The notes beneath the pieces were generated by a model. The model was not told the DNA's origin. It did no database searches and was given only the letters and a program-made list of their open reading frames with translations. From contig JAIEMJ010000019.1 of NCBI GenBank assembly GCA_019752335.1, positions 1-64,000 on the forward strand: a stretch of DNA of 64,000 bases, written 5' to 3'. The DNA comes from Bryobacteraceae bacterium (GTDB lineage: Bacteria; Acidobacteriota; Terriglobia; Bryobacterales; Bryobacteraceae). The stretch's first letter is position 1; the number at the start of each line of letters is the position of its first letter. Positions 54,054-63,167 of the stretch are shown here, piece after piece. The position numbers were made by a program, and so were the translations under genes.

Positions 54054-54839
54054 ATGAAACAACTATGTCTGGCCCTGCTGCTGGCGTTGACGCCAACGCT
54101 AGCCTCTGCCCAAGTGCTGTACGGCACCCTGGTGGGCAACGTGACGGACCAAAGCGGTTCGCCGATTCCTAACGCCAAGGTCGAGGCGCTGAATACGCTT
54201 ACCGGCCAACTCAAGGCCGCCAACACGGACGACCGTGGCGCCTACTTCTTCAATGACCTGCAAACGGGCGCTTACGACGTGACCATTTCCGCGCCGGCCT
54301 TTGGCAAGATGCAGCAGAAGGCATTGCGCGTCAACGCGAATACCACGGTCCGCTTTGACGCCGCGATGAGCGTCGCCGGAGTGAACGAAAGCGTCACCGT
54401 GGCCGACAACGCCGCGGTCCTCAAGACCGACAAGGCCGACGTCAGTGCGCAGCTTTCGCGCCAGCAGGTTACCGACCTCCCGGTCGGTGCCGGGCGCAAC
54501 TTCCAGAATCTCTACCGTACCGTCCCCGGCTTCTCGCCGCCTGCTGACGCCCACTCTGACGCCGGCAACCCCCAGCGCTCGCTCGTCTCAAACGTCAATG
54601 GCGTCTCCTATTCGAACAGCAACACGAAGCTCGATGGCGCCGTCATCAGCTATCCGTGGCTCCCGCACATCACCGCTTACATTCCGCCCGCCGAAGCGAT
54701 TGAAACGGTCAACATCGTCACCAACGCCTACGACGCCGAGCAGGGCATGGCAGGCGGCGCCGTGGTCAACGTCCAGATCAGAGCGGCACCAACGACTTTC
54801 ACGGCAGCGGCCATATCTTTCACACCAACAGCAAAATGA
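54054..54839 (+). CDS. TonB-dependent receptor, N-terminal part
   Basis: A 261-residue frame. Signal peptide MKQLCLALLLALTPTLASAQ, then a carboxypeptidase-regulatory domain (VLYGTLVGNVTDQSGSPIPN, TDDRGAYFFNDLQTGAYDV) and a plug domain (LPVGAGRNFQNLYRTVPGFS, EQGMAGGAVVNVQI). After that the frame turns to nonsense. The bases ATCAGAGCGGC near 54777 would read on correctly as ATCAAGAGCGGC (IKSGTNDFHG), so one A is missing. The gene continues at 54836. Confidence 0.85.
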   Translation: MKQLCLALLLALTPTLASAQVLYGTLVGNVTDQSGSPIPNAKVEALNTLTGQLKAANTDDRGAYFFNDLQTGAYDVTISAPAFGKMQQKALRVNANTTVRFDAAMSVAGVNESVTVADNAAVLKTDKADVSAQLSRQQVTDLPVGAGRNFQNLYRTVPGFSPPADAHSDAGNPQRSLVSNVNGVSYSNSNTKLDGAVISYPWLPHITAYIPPAEAIETVNIVTNAYDAEQGMAGGAVVNVQIRAAPTTFTAAAISFTPTAK

Positions 54840-57355
54840 AAGCCCGCCCCTTCTTCTTCTTCGAAAATCGTCTACCCAAGAACATCCTCAACCAGTGGGG
54901 CGGTACCTTCGGCGGACCCATCAAAAAGAACAAGCTCTTCTTCTTCGCCAACTGGGAACGCACCACGCGCCGTCAATTCGCTTTCAACTTCCGTACCATC
55001 GCCACCGATGCCCTCAAGGGTGGCGACTACGGCGCCTCCGGCGTCACGATCTTTGATCCCTCTAGCGTGCCGGCGAGCGCCAATGGCGTCGGCCGTCTGC
55101 CGTTTCCGAACAACCGGATTCCCCTCAGCAGCTTTGACCCGGCCGCGCGCACCATGCTCGGTCTGCTGCCCGCGCCCAACCAACCCGGCACCATCAACAA
55201 CAACTACCTCGCCACCGGTACCTACGCCTTCAATCGCGACAACGCCGACTTCAAGGTCAACTACAACGCTACCGACAAAGCCAGCATGTTCGTCCGCTAC
55301 AGCTACTCGCCCAGCAATATCTTCGACCCGCCCAGCCTCGGCGCTGCCGGCGGCGACGCGCTCACCGGCGGCCAGCCCGGTACCGCCCCCGGCCTCATTC
55401 AGACGGCCTCCGTCGGCGGTACCTACACCCTCAGCTCCCGTCTTCTCTTCGACGGCAACGTCGGTTTCACCCGCCAACGCCTCGGCGCGCAGAACGTCGA
55501 CATCGACAAGAACTTTGGCCTCGATGACCTCCGCATCCCCGGTACCAATGGCTCCGATCGTCTGCAGGGCGGCTATCCGCGCTTCAACATCGTCGGTTTC
55601 TCCGCGCTGGGTAACCCGAACGTTTCGAATCCCTTCCTTTTCCGCGACCACCAGTACACGGTGACGGCGAACCTGGGCTATGTGCGCGGTGCTCATTCCT
55701 TCCGCTTCGGTTACGACTATCAGTATCTGACCATCAATCATTTCCAGCCGCAGGCTGCTTTCGGTCCCCGTGGTGGCTTTAACTTCACCGGTGGACTGAG
55801 TGCCTTGAACGGTGGCGCGGCGCCGAACCTCTACAACAGCCTGGCCGACTTTAGTTTGGGCATCGCTCAGGCCCTCGGCAAGGACGTCCAATATCTCAAT
55901 CCGGCCACCGTCCGCATGCCCTCGCACGGCTTCTACGCCCGCGACAACTGGCAGGTGAACCGCAAGCTCACCATCAACTACGGTATCCGTTACGAAATCT
56001 ATCCCTTCGGCAAACGCGACCACACCGGCTTCGGCCGCTACGATGTCGCCACGGACCGTGTCATCGTCGGCGGCCTCGGCGGCAACCCCACCAACAGCGG
56101 TGTCGACGTTGGCAAAGGTCAGTGGGCGCCCCGCTTGGGTATCGCCTATCGCCTCGACGACAAGACCGTCATCCGCGCCGGTTTCGGCATCAGCATCGAC
56201 CCCAATAACTTCCGCCAGATGCGCGACGCTTACCCGGCCACCATCTCGTCGCAGTTCACCGGCGCCACCACCTTTCAGTCGGCCGGAACTCTCCGCACGG
56301 GTATTCCCGTTGTCCAGGGCCCTGATCTGAGCTCACCCACTCTCATCCTGCCGCCCGCTCTCCAGACCACCACTTACCCCCTGAAGATCAACCGCGGCTA
56401 CATCCGCAGCTACAACATCACCATCCAGCGCGAACTCGGGGCCGGGGTGAACATCCAGGCCGGCTATGTCACCACTAAGTCGATCCGGCAATTCAGCAAC
56501 CTCAATCTCAACTGGGCGCCGCCCGGCACCGGCAACGCCGGCCGCCAACTCTTCGGCACCGTCGGCCGCATCGGGACCATCAACTTCTTCACGCCCTTCA
56601 AGGACTCGAACTACGACTCGCTGCAGACCACCGTCGTAAAGCGCTTCGCCAGCAGCGCCTCCAACCTCGGTCTCGCTTACACCTGGTCCAAAGCCATCAA
56701 CTACGCCGACAACAGCGAGAGCGGCCTCACCTGGAACCAGGTCTCCATCCACGAACGCAACCGCGCCCTGGCCGGGTATGACCGTCCGCACAACATCGCC
56801 GTCTACGGCAACTACGAAGTCCCTTTCGGGAAAGGTCAGAAGTATCTCACTTCCGGTGTCGCCAGCAAGCTGATGGGCGGCTGGCAGTTGAATGGCATTT
56901 TCACCGCGGCCAGCGGCCAGCCTTTCACCGTGACTTCGAACGGTGCCTCGTTGAACGCCGTCGCGAACGCCCAGACCGCCGATCAGGTGAAGTCGACCGT
57001 CGACATGCCCAGAGGCGTCGGCCGCGGCGCCAGTTGGTTTGATCCCACAGCCTTTGCCCCCATCACGACGGTGCGCTATGGCTCCACCGGCCGTAACATC
57101 CTGCGCGCACCGGGCCGCGTCAACCTGGACGCGAGCCTTTTCCGGAACTTCAGAGTGATGGAGAAAGTCACCATGCAGTTCCGCTTCGAGGCCTTCAACG
57201 TCTCGAACACGCCGCAATTCAACCCCCCCGGTGCGGACGTCTCTAGCCCGACCCGCAACCCCGACGGCTCCATCCGCGCACTCAACAACTTCACCGAAGT
57301 CACCAGCGCCGTCAACGAGCGTCAACTCCGCTTCGCCTTCAAGTTCTTCTTCTAA
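54836..57355 (+). CDS. TonB-dependent receptor, barrel part
   Basis: An 839-residue frame that continues the receptor (NQWGGTFGGPIKKNKLFFF). Outer-membrane barrel strands follow, and the C-terminus ends in ...RQLRFAFKFFF with the terminal aromatic residue expected for barrel insertion. Acidobacterial receptors of this Oar-like type have one gene of about 1,100 residues, which is what the two frames give together. The substrate is unknown. Sulfatase and MFS genes nearby hint at carbohydrate or organic-acid use. Confidence 0.87.
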   Translation: MKARPFFFFENRLPKNILNQWGGTFGGPIKKNKLFFFANWERTTRRQFAFNFRTIATDALKGGDYGASGVTIFDPSSVPASANGVGRLPFPNNRIPLSSFDPAARTMLGLLPAPNQPGTINNNYLATGTYAFNRDNADFKVNYNATDKASMFVRYSYSPSNIFDPPSLGAAGGDALTGGQPGTAPGLIQTASVGGTYTLSSRLLFDGNVGFTRQRLGAQNVDIDKNFGLDDLRIPGTNGSDRLQGGYPRFNIVGFSALGNPNVSNPFLFRDHQYTVTANLGYVRGAHSFRFGYDYQYLTINHFQPQAAFGPRGGFNFTGGLSALNGGAAPNLYNSLADFSLGIAQALGKDVQYLNPATVRMPSHGFYARDNWQVNRKLTINYGIRYEIYPFGKRDHTGFGRYDVATDRVIVGGLGGNPTNSGVDVGKGQWAPRLGIAYRLDDKTVIRAGFGISIDPNNFRQMRDAYPATISSQFTGATTFQSAGTLRTGIPVVQGPDLSSPTLILPPALQTTTYPLKINRGYIRSYNITIQRELGAGVNIQAGYVTTKSIRQFSNLNLNWAPPGTGNAGRQLFGTVGRIGTINFFTPFKDSNYDSLQTTVVKRFASSASNLGLAYTWSKAINYADNSESGLTWNQVSIHERNRALAGYDRPHNIAVYGNYEVPFGKGQKYLTSGVASKLMGGWQLNGIFTAASGQPFTVTSNGASLNAVANAQTADQVKSTVDMPRGVGRGASWFDPTAFAPITTVRYGSTGRNILRAPGRVNLDASLFRNFRVMEKVTMQFRFEAFNVSNTPQFNPPGADVSSPTRNPDGSIRALNNFTEVTSAVNERQLRFAFKFFF

Positions 57356-57427
57356 GGGCTACTGCGAGCAGGAACTGTCCCCGCTGGTTGGTCTGTGACA
57401 CCATCGGGGGTTAACCGGCCGAGAGTT

Positions 57428-57894
57428 GCACGACATCACCGCCGCCGCATTTGACCAAGTGGACCGGCGTGCGCCGCCTCTCGGCTGAGATTGAGCAGTC
57501 CGGCCAAACCGCTTCCCAGGATCTGAACAATCTCGCCTGGATCACCCTCTTCGATGGAACCGCGGCCACCGAGGGCTCGCGGATCGTCTAACGGGCGCTC
57601 GCCGACAACAAGCCCACGTTCGGTTTGCTGCATACGCTGGCTGCCATTCAAGCCGAACTGGGCAAGACGGGGGAGGCGCGAGGATTGATTCTGCAGGCGA
57701 TGACGCTCGCCAACCTCGACGAGCCGAACTCGGAGTGCTGGTACGTCTTTGGGCGCATCGCGGAACAGCATGGTGTCCCCTCCGCCGCCAAGGCGATGTA
57801 TGCGCGCGTGAAGGCCGAGGAGGCTACGGCGGATCCTGTTTCCACCGTCACCCTTAGCCGACGGCGCTTAGCGGCCATTGCCGAGGCGCGCTAA
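57428..57894 (+). pseudogene. C-terminal remnant of a TPR protein
   Basis: In one frame the sequence reads NNLAWITLFDGTAA, then a TAA stop at about 57588, then RALADNKPTFGLLHTLAAIQ, LGKTGEARGLILQAM and CWYVFGRIAEQHGV. These look like the last tetratricopeptide repeats of a larger protein of a type common in this group. The 5' part is missing and the stop is internal, so the gene is dead. Confidence 0.65.
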
Positions 57895-57949
57895 CGGTCT
57901 CCTAACAGAAGTCCTTGATCCAGCCACATTCTTGTGTGAATCCTTAGCC

Positions 57950-58190
57950 ATGACCAGCGCCACCGCCCGCGTGCGGCTTTCGCCAGCGGCATCTATGGTT
58001 CTCGAACGGCTCTCCACGCGAATGGGCAGGCCGAAGAGCAGTGTGTTGGAAGAGGCTCTGCGAGTGCTGGACGAGAAGACATTCGCTGTTGACGTCCAAG
58101 CGGGTTATCGCCGTTTGCAGGCTGATGAGGAGGCCTGGAAGGATTACTTGGCCGACACCGAAATCTGGGATCGGCTCGCGACCCCCGTCC
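57950..58190 (+). pseudogene. Truncated ribbon-helix-helix antitoxin-like gene
   Basis: From the ATG at 57950: TARVRLSPAASMVLERLSTR (RHH strand and helix), GRPKSSVLEEALRVLDEK, and a C-terminal arm (GYRRLQADEEAWKDYLADTE). It looks normal up to about residue 80, after which the frame runs into an unrelated antisense fragment. No toxin gene follows. It may be nearly full length, because such antitoxins are short. Confidence 0.55.
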
Positions 58191-58210
58191 TGAATTGCCC
58201 GGTTAAAGCT

Positions 58211-58450
58211 TTACAGCCGTCCGCGCAGGTTCTCCAGCGCGAAGCGCGCCAGTTGGCTGCGAGTCCGCACGTGGGCCTTGGCGTACAACTGTTGCAGGTT
58301 GGCTGTTACGATGCTTTCGCTCAGTTCCAGGCGCTTGTTCACCTGCTCCAGCAGGGACCGGATCTCCCGCAGCGTGTCGGCGGGATTCTCCGGTTCGCTC
58401 AGTTCTACCAGGATCGCGGCCAGCCGCCGGCCGGAGAGGGAGAGGATCTC
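58211..58450 (-). pseudogene. C-terminal fragment of a LuxR-type regulator
   Basis: Reading leftward from about 58450: LREIRSLLEQVNKRLELSES, IVTANLQQLYAKAHVRTRSQ and LARFALENLRGRL then TAA. This resembles the recognition helix and end of a LuxR/NarL helix-turn-helix (compare LSESTVKxHLxxIYxKLGVRTR). The first part of the domain is cut off at the junction with the intron fragment. Confidence 0.6.
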
Positions 58451-58499
58451 TCCGTCAGTCCTCGGTCAAAAAGCCCAAAAGGAAGAGCGGAGTGCCGGT

Positions 58500-59155
58500 C
58501 AGTGCGCCGGGATAAGCCGGCGAGCCGGGGAACGAGTGATGGAAAGCCTTACGCGATTCATCAAGAGCAAGCTTAAGCTTCAGGTGAACCAACAGAAGAA
58601 TGCGGTGGCACGGCCTTGGGCCAGGAAGTTTCTCGGATTTAGTTTCACGAGCGCAGGTGCACCCAAACGGCGGATCGCGCCGAAAGCGGTGGACCGGTTC
58701 AAGGAGCGGATACGGGAACTGACGAACCGGAACCGAGGGGTGAGCATCGAAAGAATGGCCGAGGAGCTTTCCCTCTATTTAAGGGGATGGATCGGCTATT
58801 TCGGCAAGTGTGAAACGCCATCGGTGTTGGCCGGTCTTGAGCAGTGGCTCCGGCGCAGACTCCGGTCTGCGATCTGGAAACAGTGGAAGCGAGGCCCGGC
58901 GCGGTTCGCCGAATTACGCCGATGGGATGTGAGAGCGGACTTGGCCGCGCAAACCGCGGCCAGCGCTCATGGTCCATGGAGGCTGGCGGACTCGCCCGCG
59001 CTCAGCATCGCATTGCCCAATGCTTACTTCGACTCGCTTGGGATTCCGCGATTGACTGTGAAGCCTATCGCTTAACCCGCCAAACCGCCGGATGCGGATC
59101 CGCATGTCCGGTGGTGTGGGAGGGGCGGAGCTGTGAGGCTTCCCCCTATCCCGAT
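58500..59155 (+). mobile_element. 5'-truncated group II intron
   Basis: The element keeps the end of the intron-encoded protein and the 3' ribozyme domains. Domain V is the hairpin at 59088-59115 (CCGGATGCGG / CCGCATGTCCGG). Domain VI is at about 59113-59155 (GGGAGGGGCGGAGC, TGTG loop, GGCTTCCCCC with an unpaired A in CCTATCC). The 3' end is AT at about 59155. The reverse-transcriptase half and domains I-IV are absent. Confidence 0.8.
58539..59075 (+). CDS. Group II intron maturase fragment
   Basis: 178 residues starting MESLTRFIKSKLKLQVNQQK, with KFLGFSFTSAG (end of the RT domain), then the maturase domain (RFKERIRELTNRNRGVSIER, YLRGWIGYFGKCETPSVL, WLRRRLRSAIWKQWKR). In full-length proteins this follows the YADD active site by a few dozen residues; here that site is missing, so no reverse transcription is possible. 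It might still fold as a maturase domain. Confidence 0.85.
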   Translation: MESLTRFIKSKLKLQVNQQKNAVARPWARKFLGFSFTSAGAPKRRIAPKAVDRFKERIRELTNRNRGVSIERMAEELSLYLRGWIGYFGKCETPSVLAGLEQWLRRRLRSAIWKQWKRGPARFAELRRWDVRADLAAQTAASAHGPWRLADSPALSIALPNAYFDSLGIPRLTVKPIA

Positions 59156-59175
59156 CCCCGGCACGATGATATCCT

Positions 59176-59562
59176 TTGTTCGTTGAGGTCACGTATCAGA
59201 TTCACGCTCAGAATGGCTTGCCATTCCGAATTGCCGGTCTCTGGCCCCAAGAATTTATCACATCGACAACTCACCCGCTGACTCCATGGCTGGCATTGCT
59301 GCCACCTATTGGGGGAACGTTCGTGGGAGAATGGACCACGTTTGACGCAGTGACTAATTCGGCAGGTCAATTTCACGATAATCCTTTCGGTGGTTGCGGC
59401 AACAATACCCCAAACGCTGATACCTTTACCCAGCAAATTCGGGTGTGGTACGCGGGCGCGTGGTTTCAGATTAGGAACCAAGTTGTCGTCGTCACCGCCT
59501 ACGGCAACGGTGGCGCTACGTTTTCCTCTACGGGCGGTTGGTTCTATTCTTTGCAGCCATGA
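59176..59562 (+). CDS. Hypothetical protein, probably missing its 5' end
   Basis: A 128-residue frame with no good start (TTG at 59176). It begins 20 bp after the intron's 3' end. Content is beta-rich and aromatic (GLPFRIAGLWPQEFITSTTH, FHDNPFGGCGNNTPNADTF, IRVWYAGAWFQIRNQVVVVT). It could be the tail of a gene cut by the intron, or a displaced RHS C-terminal module. Its stop overlaps the next start (ATGA), so the two were an operon. Confidence 0.55.
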   Translation: MFVEVTYQIHAQNGLPFRIAGLWPQEFITSTTHPLTPWLALLPPIGGTFVGEWTTFDAVTNSAGQFHDNPFGGCGNNTPNADTFTQQIRVWYAGAWFQIRNQVVVVTAYGNGGATFSSTGGWFYSLQP

Positions 59563-59972
59563 CTGAGGCAGACAAACCTAGAATGATGAGGGCCTACTTG
59601 CTCGAGGTAGGACAATATGGCTGTTTTGGCCGCTACCTGGGATCCTTCGGCGATTCAACGGCGAGAGTATTTCTGCCTATTCTCTCTGGAGTCACGCCGA
59701 TGACGCATGATCTGGTCGTGAGAGTGTGCTTTGCTCTCCGTTGTTCGTTTTCGAGTTTGGAGCTGGTCGATCCGAGAGATAGGAACATCACCAGTACGTT
59801 GGACCTGTTAGATTGGCTGGACTCAGTCGTTCAGGATCCCGATGATCGAGCTCTCTTGGTGAAGGCGCGAATAAGGGCAGAAACAAGACTGGGCGAGTGG
59901 ACGAAGGCCGAAAGAGAAAAGAACCTAACTGAGGCTCGAAAGAAACGCCGGTCCGGGATGGGCAATTCATAA
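59559..59972 (+). CDS. Hypothetical protein, possible partner of the preceding frame
   Basis: A 137-residue helical protein (MTEADKPRMMRAYLLEVGQY, LDLLDWLDSVVQDPDDRALL, LGEWTKAEREKNLTEARKKR). It is coupled to the previous frame by a 4-base overlap. I do not recognise it. Position between a secreted-looking fragment and an RHS core fragment would fit an immunity or regulatory role, but this is only positional. Confidence 0.6.
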   Translation: MTEADKPRMMRAYLLEVGQYGCFGRYLGSFGDSTARVFLPILSGVTPMTHDLVVRVCFALRCSFSSLELVDPRDRNITSTLDLLDWLDSVVQDPDDRALLVKARIRAETRLGEWTKAEREKNLTEARKKRRSGMGNS

Positions 59973-59975
59973 GCA

Positions 59976-60671
59976 ACTGAGGGCGCACTCACCTACGTCT
60001 ACGACGGGCTTGGCCGCACCCTGCAAGTGCAGCAGCCCAACTCCGCCGGCAACGTCAGCTACGCCTACTCCGGCAACGAGCTCACCGTCACCGATCCCGC
60101 CGGCCGTTGGAAGCGCTACACCATGGACTCCTTCAATCACCTCCTGCAGGTAAACGAGCCCAACCCCGGCGGCGGCGCCGACTTCGTCACTACCTACCAG
60201 TACACGCTACTCGACCAGATCAAGCTCGTTACGATGCCGCGCGCCACCGGCCAAGGCACCGTCACCCAGACGCGCACCTTCGTCTACAGCGGCAAGCTAC
60301 TTACCTCGTCCACGCAGCCCGAAACCGGCACCAAGCAGTATTTCTACAACGGCCAGCGGGTCGCCTATACGGTGGATGCCAAGGGCCAGCGCGTGGACTT
60401 TGCTTACGACGCCTTCGGCCGGCCCACCAGCGTCACCCCGAAGGACTCGGGCGGCAACCCCGTCGCCTGCGACATCTACAACTACCTCTACGATCTCTCG
60501 CCCAACACCTACGGCCGCCTGGCCGCCATTGAGTGGGGTAACTCCGACACCACCGTCTGCGCCAACGGCAAAACGCGCGAGGAATACACTTACTCCGCCA
60601 TGGGCCGCATCGCCTCCAAAACCTCGAAGGTCTCGCGCCTGATCGGCGGCGTGGAAAGACGGCCGACATGA
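59976..60671 (+). CDS. RHS repeat protein fragment (start of core copy 1)
   Basis: Begins directly after the previous stop, in the same frame, with ALTYVYDGLGRTLQVQQPNS. There is no start codon of its own before a GTG at 60027. RHS/YD repeats follow (NELTVTDPAGRWKRYTMDSF, VDFAYDAFGRPTSVT, EEYTYSAMGRIASK). The frame breaks at GAAAGACGG near 60650, where GAAAAGACGG would read on as VEKTADMTVQ. One A has been lost from a run. Confidence 0.75.
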   Translation, partial: TEGALTYVYDGLGRTLQVQQPNSAGNVSYAYSGNELTVTDPAGRWKRYTMDSFNHLLQVNEPNPGGGADFVTTYQYTLLDQIKLVTMPRATGQGTVTQTRTFVYSGKLLTSSTQPETGTKQYFYNGQRVAYTVDAKGQRVDFAYDAFGRPTSVTPKDSGGNPVACDIYNYLYDLSPNTYGRLAAIEWGNSDTTVCANGKTREEYTYSAMGRIASKTSKVSRLIGGVERRPT

Positions 60672-61702
60672 CCGTGCAATATTCGTACAACAACTGGGGA
60701 GCCATCTCCCAGACCGTCTACCCCACCACTTACAACAGCGGGGGCACTGCCGTCCCTGGGTATCTTTACAACTACACCTACGACAGCATGGGCCGCCCGT
60801 CCGGCAGTACCTTCCAGATAAATGGGGCCGCAAATCCCCAGACGTTAGTCGACAATGTGTTGTACAATGCGATTGGTCAGCTCACTCAGATGCGTTGGTT
60901 CAACCTCAGTGGCGGAGGATCGCAGACCGAGACCCGGCAGTACAACGCCCTCGGCCAACTCACTCGCCTTACTGTGCCCGGCCAACTCGACCTCGAATAT
61001 CGCTTTTCCGCCACCGCCAACGACGGCCGCGCTACTTCGCAGAAAAATTACATCTCCGGGGAAGAATTGGAGTACCAGTACGATAGTTTGGGCCGGTTAA
61101 CTCGCGCCGAAACTACCGCTAACTCCGGCACCGCCCCGCAATGGGGACTGAGCTGGACCTATGACGGCTTCGGAAATCGTTTGCAGCAGAACGCAGTGAA
61201 GGGCACGGTCCCGACAGCGTCGTTGCTGGTCGATCCCACCAATAACCGTCTGCAGTCGCACACTTACGACGCCAACGGCAACACCACCAACGCGCCGGGA
61301 CCGGGCGCCATGACTTACGACGTCCTCAACCGGCTGAAAACCGTGGCCACGGATACTTACTCCTACGCCCCCACGAATCAGCGCCTGTGGAAGAACAACG
61401 ACTTCGTCCTCTGGGGCGCCGACGGCGCCCGCTTAGTCAGCGCCCAACTCGCCGTCATCGGCGGCGAGTTACGCTTCACTGAGTCGAGCTTCGACAGTTA
61501 CTCCTACGGCCGCCGCCTCCAGGTCTCGGACCGCCTGGGGTCTGTCGGCAGTTACTATCCTTACGGCGAAGCGAAGTCGGGAACGGTGTCCAACGTCGAC
61601 GGGTTCGCCACTTACTACCGCGACTCGACGGGCTTGGATTACGCGCAGAACCGGCACTACCAGTCAACGACGGGGCGGTTTACGACGACGGATCCGCTGT
61701 AA
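60668..61702 (+). CDS. RHS core, copy 1, ending at a nonsense codon
   Basis: A 344-residue continuation with YD repeats (YLYNYTYDSMGRPSG, LEYQYDSLGRLTRAET, LSWTYDGFGNRLQQ) and the RHS core end (RLGSVGSYYPYGEAK, YRDSTGLDYAQNRHYQSTTG, RFTTTDPL). At TTDPL the next codon is TAA where related proteins have a Tyr (TAC/TAT). The same frame goes on with ASNPASWNRYDYASGDPANR and LDPDGL, the normal hinge to the variable C-terminal domain. Confidence 0.83.
   Translation: MTVQYSYNNWGAISQTVYPTTYNSGGTAVPGYLYNYTYDSMGRPSGSTFQINGAANPQTLVDNVLYNAIGQLTQMRWFNLSGGGSQTETRQYNALGQLTRLTVPGQLDLEYRFSATANDGRATSQKNYISGEELEYQYDSLGRLTRAETTANSGTAPQWGLSWTYDGFGNRLQQNAVKGTVPTASLLVDPTNNRLQSHTYDANGNTTNAPGPGAMTYDVLNRLKTVATDTYSYAPTNQRLWKNNDFVLWGADGARLVSAQLAVIGGELRFTESSFDSYSYGRRLQVSDRLGSVGSYYPYGEAKSGTVSNVDGFATYYRDSTGLDYAQNRHYQSTTGRFTTTDPL
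60825..61608 (+). repeat. RHS core duplication, copy 1
   Basis: Aligns to 63217-64000 with a constant offset of 2392 bases and only scattered substitutions. No indel is needed across the aligned stretch. Confidence 0.9.
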
Positions 61703-61966
61703 GCCAGCGCCAAGGCGTCGAATCCGGCGAGTTGGAATCGGTACGATTACGCGAGCGGCGATCCGGCCAATCGGCTTGACCCTGATGGCTTAGCAGTAAC
61801 AAACACTCAGACGTTTTGTACAACGCCGACCAGAGGGGAGTCGAGTTACAGTTGCACTACCACACTCTCGGCGCAGTCGGGTCTCTTCTTTGGATATGCG
61901 TCCGGCGAAGACGAGAACGCGGTACGCGCGAACTCGCTTAGAGCCGCCAATAGCGCTGGCGGTTGG

Positions 61967-62473
61967 ATGCTGACGCTAGAACTGCTGACGGATGCAGCGG
62001 CAACCATCGCCGCAGATGGCGGCATTTCCGAAGATTGCTGGAACAACGCACTCAGCCGCATCACAGGCGCTGACGCAAGAATCTCCCTCGAACGCGTTAG
62101 GAACCAAGCAGATCGAGCGGCCCGCACGGGGCCTAGGTATTTCTTTAACGGATTAACCGCTTCCGCTACAAATCAGGATCCATTTGAACGGTACGTTCAT
62201 TCGCAGATGTTGAACCTGGCAACCTACGCTGTAGCCGCAGTCGGCTTTCCTGAGATCTGGTGGCGGCCAGGCTCAACCGTAAAGCCAAGTAGCTTAAAAT
62301 GGCTTCTTGGCGCCCTCCTTCACGAATTGCTCCACAACGTTGGCTTCTCGGATAATGAACTTCAGGATAGCTTTGGCTTACCGAGATCCGACAATACAGA
62401 TAATATCAGCGATTTCTTGCAACAAAACTGTTTCCCAGTAGCGCCACTAACGGGGCTCCGAGGAAGAACTTAA
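61967..62473 (+). CDS. Displaced RHS C-terminal module with HExxH motif
   Basis: The open frame continues from the RHS core beyond the stop at 61702; the first ATG inside it is at 61967. From there 168 residues are encoded, including LLGALLHELLHNVGFSDNEL, an HExxH zincin-like motif (HELLH) at about residue 125. As a variable RHS C-terminus this would be a candidate effector peptidase. Because of the nonsense codon it is cut off from its core unless the stop is an error or is read through. Confidence 0.65.
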   Translation: MLTLELLTDAAATIAADGGISEDCWNNALSRITGADARISLERVRNQADRAARTGPRYFFNGLTASATNQDPFERYVHSQMLNLATYAVAAVGFPEIWWRPGSTVKPSSLKWLLGALLHELLHNVGFSDNELQDSFGLPRSDNTDNISDFLQQNCFPVAPLTGLRGRT

Positions 62474-62484
62474 GGAGGATTGTA

Positions 62485-63130
62485 ATGCGTACTTCTCTAA
62501 TCCTAGTGTTTCATGCTGCCGTTGCGCTGTGCCAGTCAGCCAATTCTCTCTGCATGGTCTCCCTGCGGGTGGTAGACTCACAGGGCATGCCGGTCCCGCA
62601 CACAGTTTGGTCGTTCCAGAACGAGGCCGGGCAGGAGTTTGCACTTCGTAGGTCTTACGGGCCGAATTCCTTGTTCGCTTTTCGCCTACAAAGTCCAAGT
62701 CGCGCGAATCGGGACAACAACCGCCATCGGGCGAATATCAAGCACTATGGTTGTTTCTTTTCCCGAGAACTGGCTCACTTTGGTCACCAGTCCGAACCTA
62801 TTCTTCGTGGGGGACCGAGCCTATTCGGTATCGTCGGCGCTACCCTCCGGTTACGTGTGGCGAGGGCGAGTTACGCCGCCGCCAGGTGACAAATTGTGGT
62901 TACAGATCCGATCGTCTGTAAGTTCGCGGCTGGTAGAGGCCGAGGTCGACGAAGAAGGCACCTTCCGGATCTACAGCGGTCTCACAGAAGGGACGTACTT
63001 GGTGCACTTGGGGGATAAGTCTGGCCGACTGGTCCACGCCACTAGTCTGAAAATGCCAAACATTCTGCCCGAGTCTGTCTTGGAAATTGTGTTACCACCA
63101 GAGTCGCCCGTTCCAATTGTTGCGCGCTAA
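62485..63130 (+). CDS. Secreted protein downstream of the RHS module, frameshifted
   Basis: AAGGAGG lies 7 bases before the ATG at 62485. A signal peptide (MRTSLILVFHAAVALCQSAN) leads into CMVSLRVVDSQGMPVPHTVW, like a carboxypeptidase-regulatory fold. The frame switches near 62680: GCTTTTCGCC has one T too many to join NSLFAF to AYKVQVARIGTTTAIGR. The second frame runs to 63130 (EEGTFRIYSGLTEGTYLVHL). It may be an immunity or accessory protein of the RHS module; no family is recognised. Confidence 0.6.
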
Positions 63131-63167
63131 CCTTAGGCGCGCCAAATGTCCTAAGTCGGACACCACC

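Noticed and set aside
57878-58576. A single 232-residue protein starting with an RHH domain
   Set aside because: After about 80 residues the frame runs through an antisense LuxR-type fragment and into the intron, so the tail is not a real protein.
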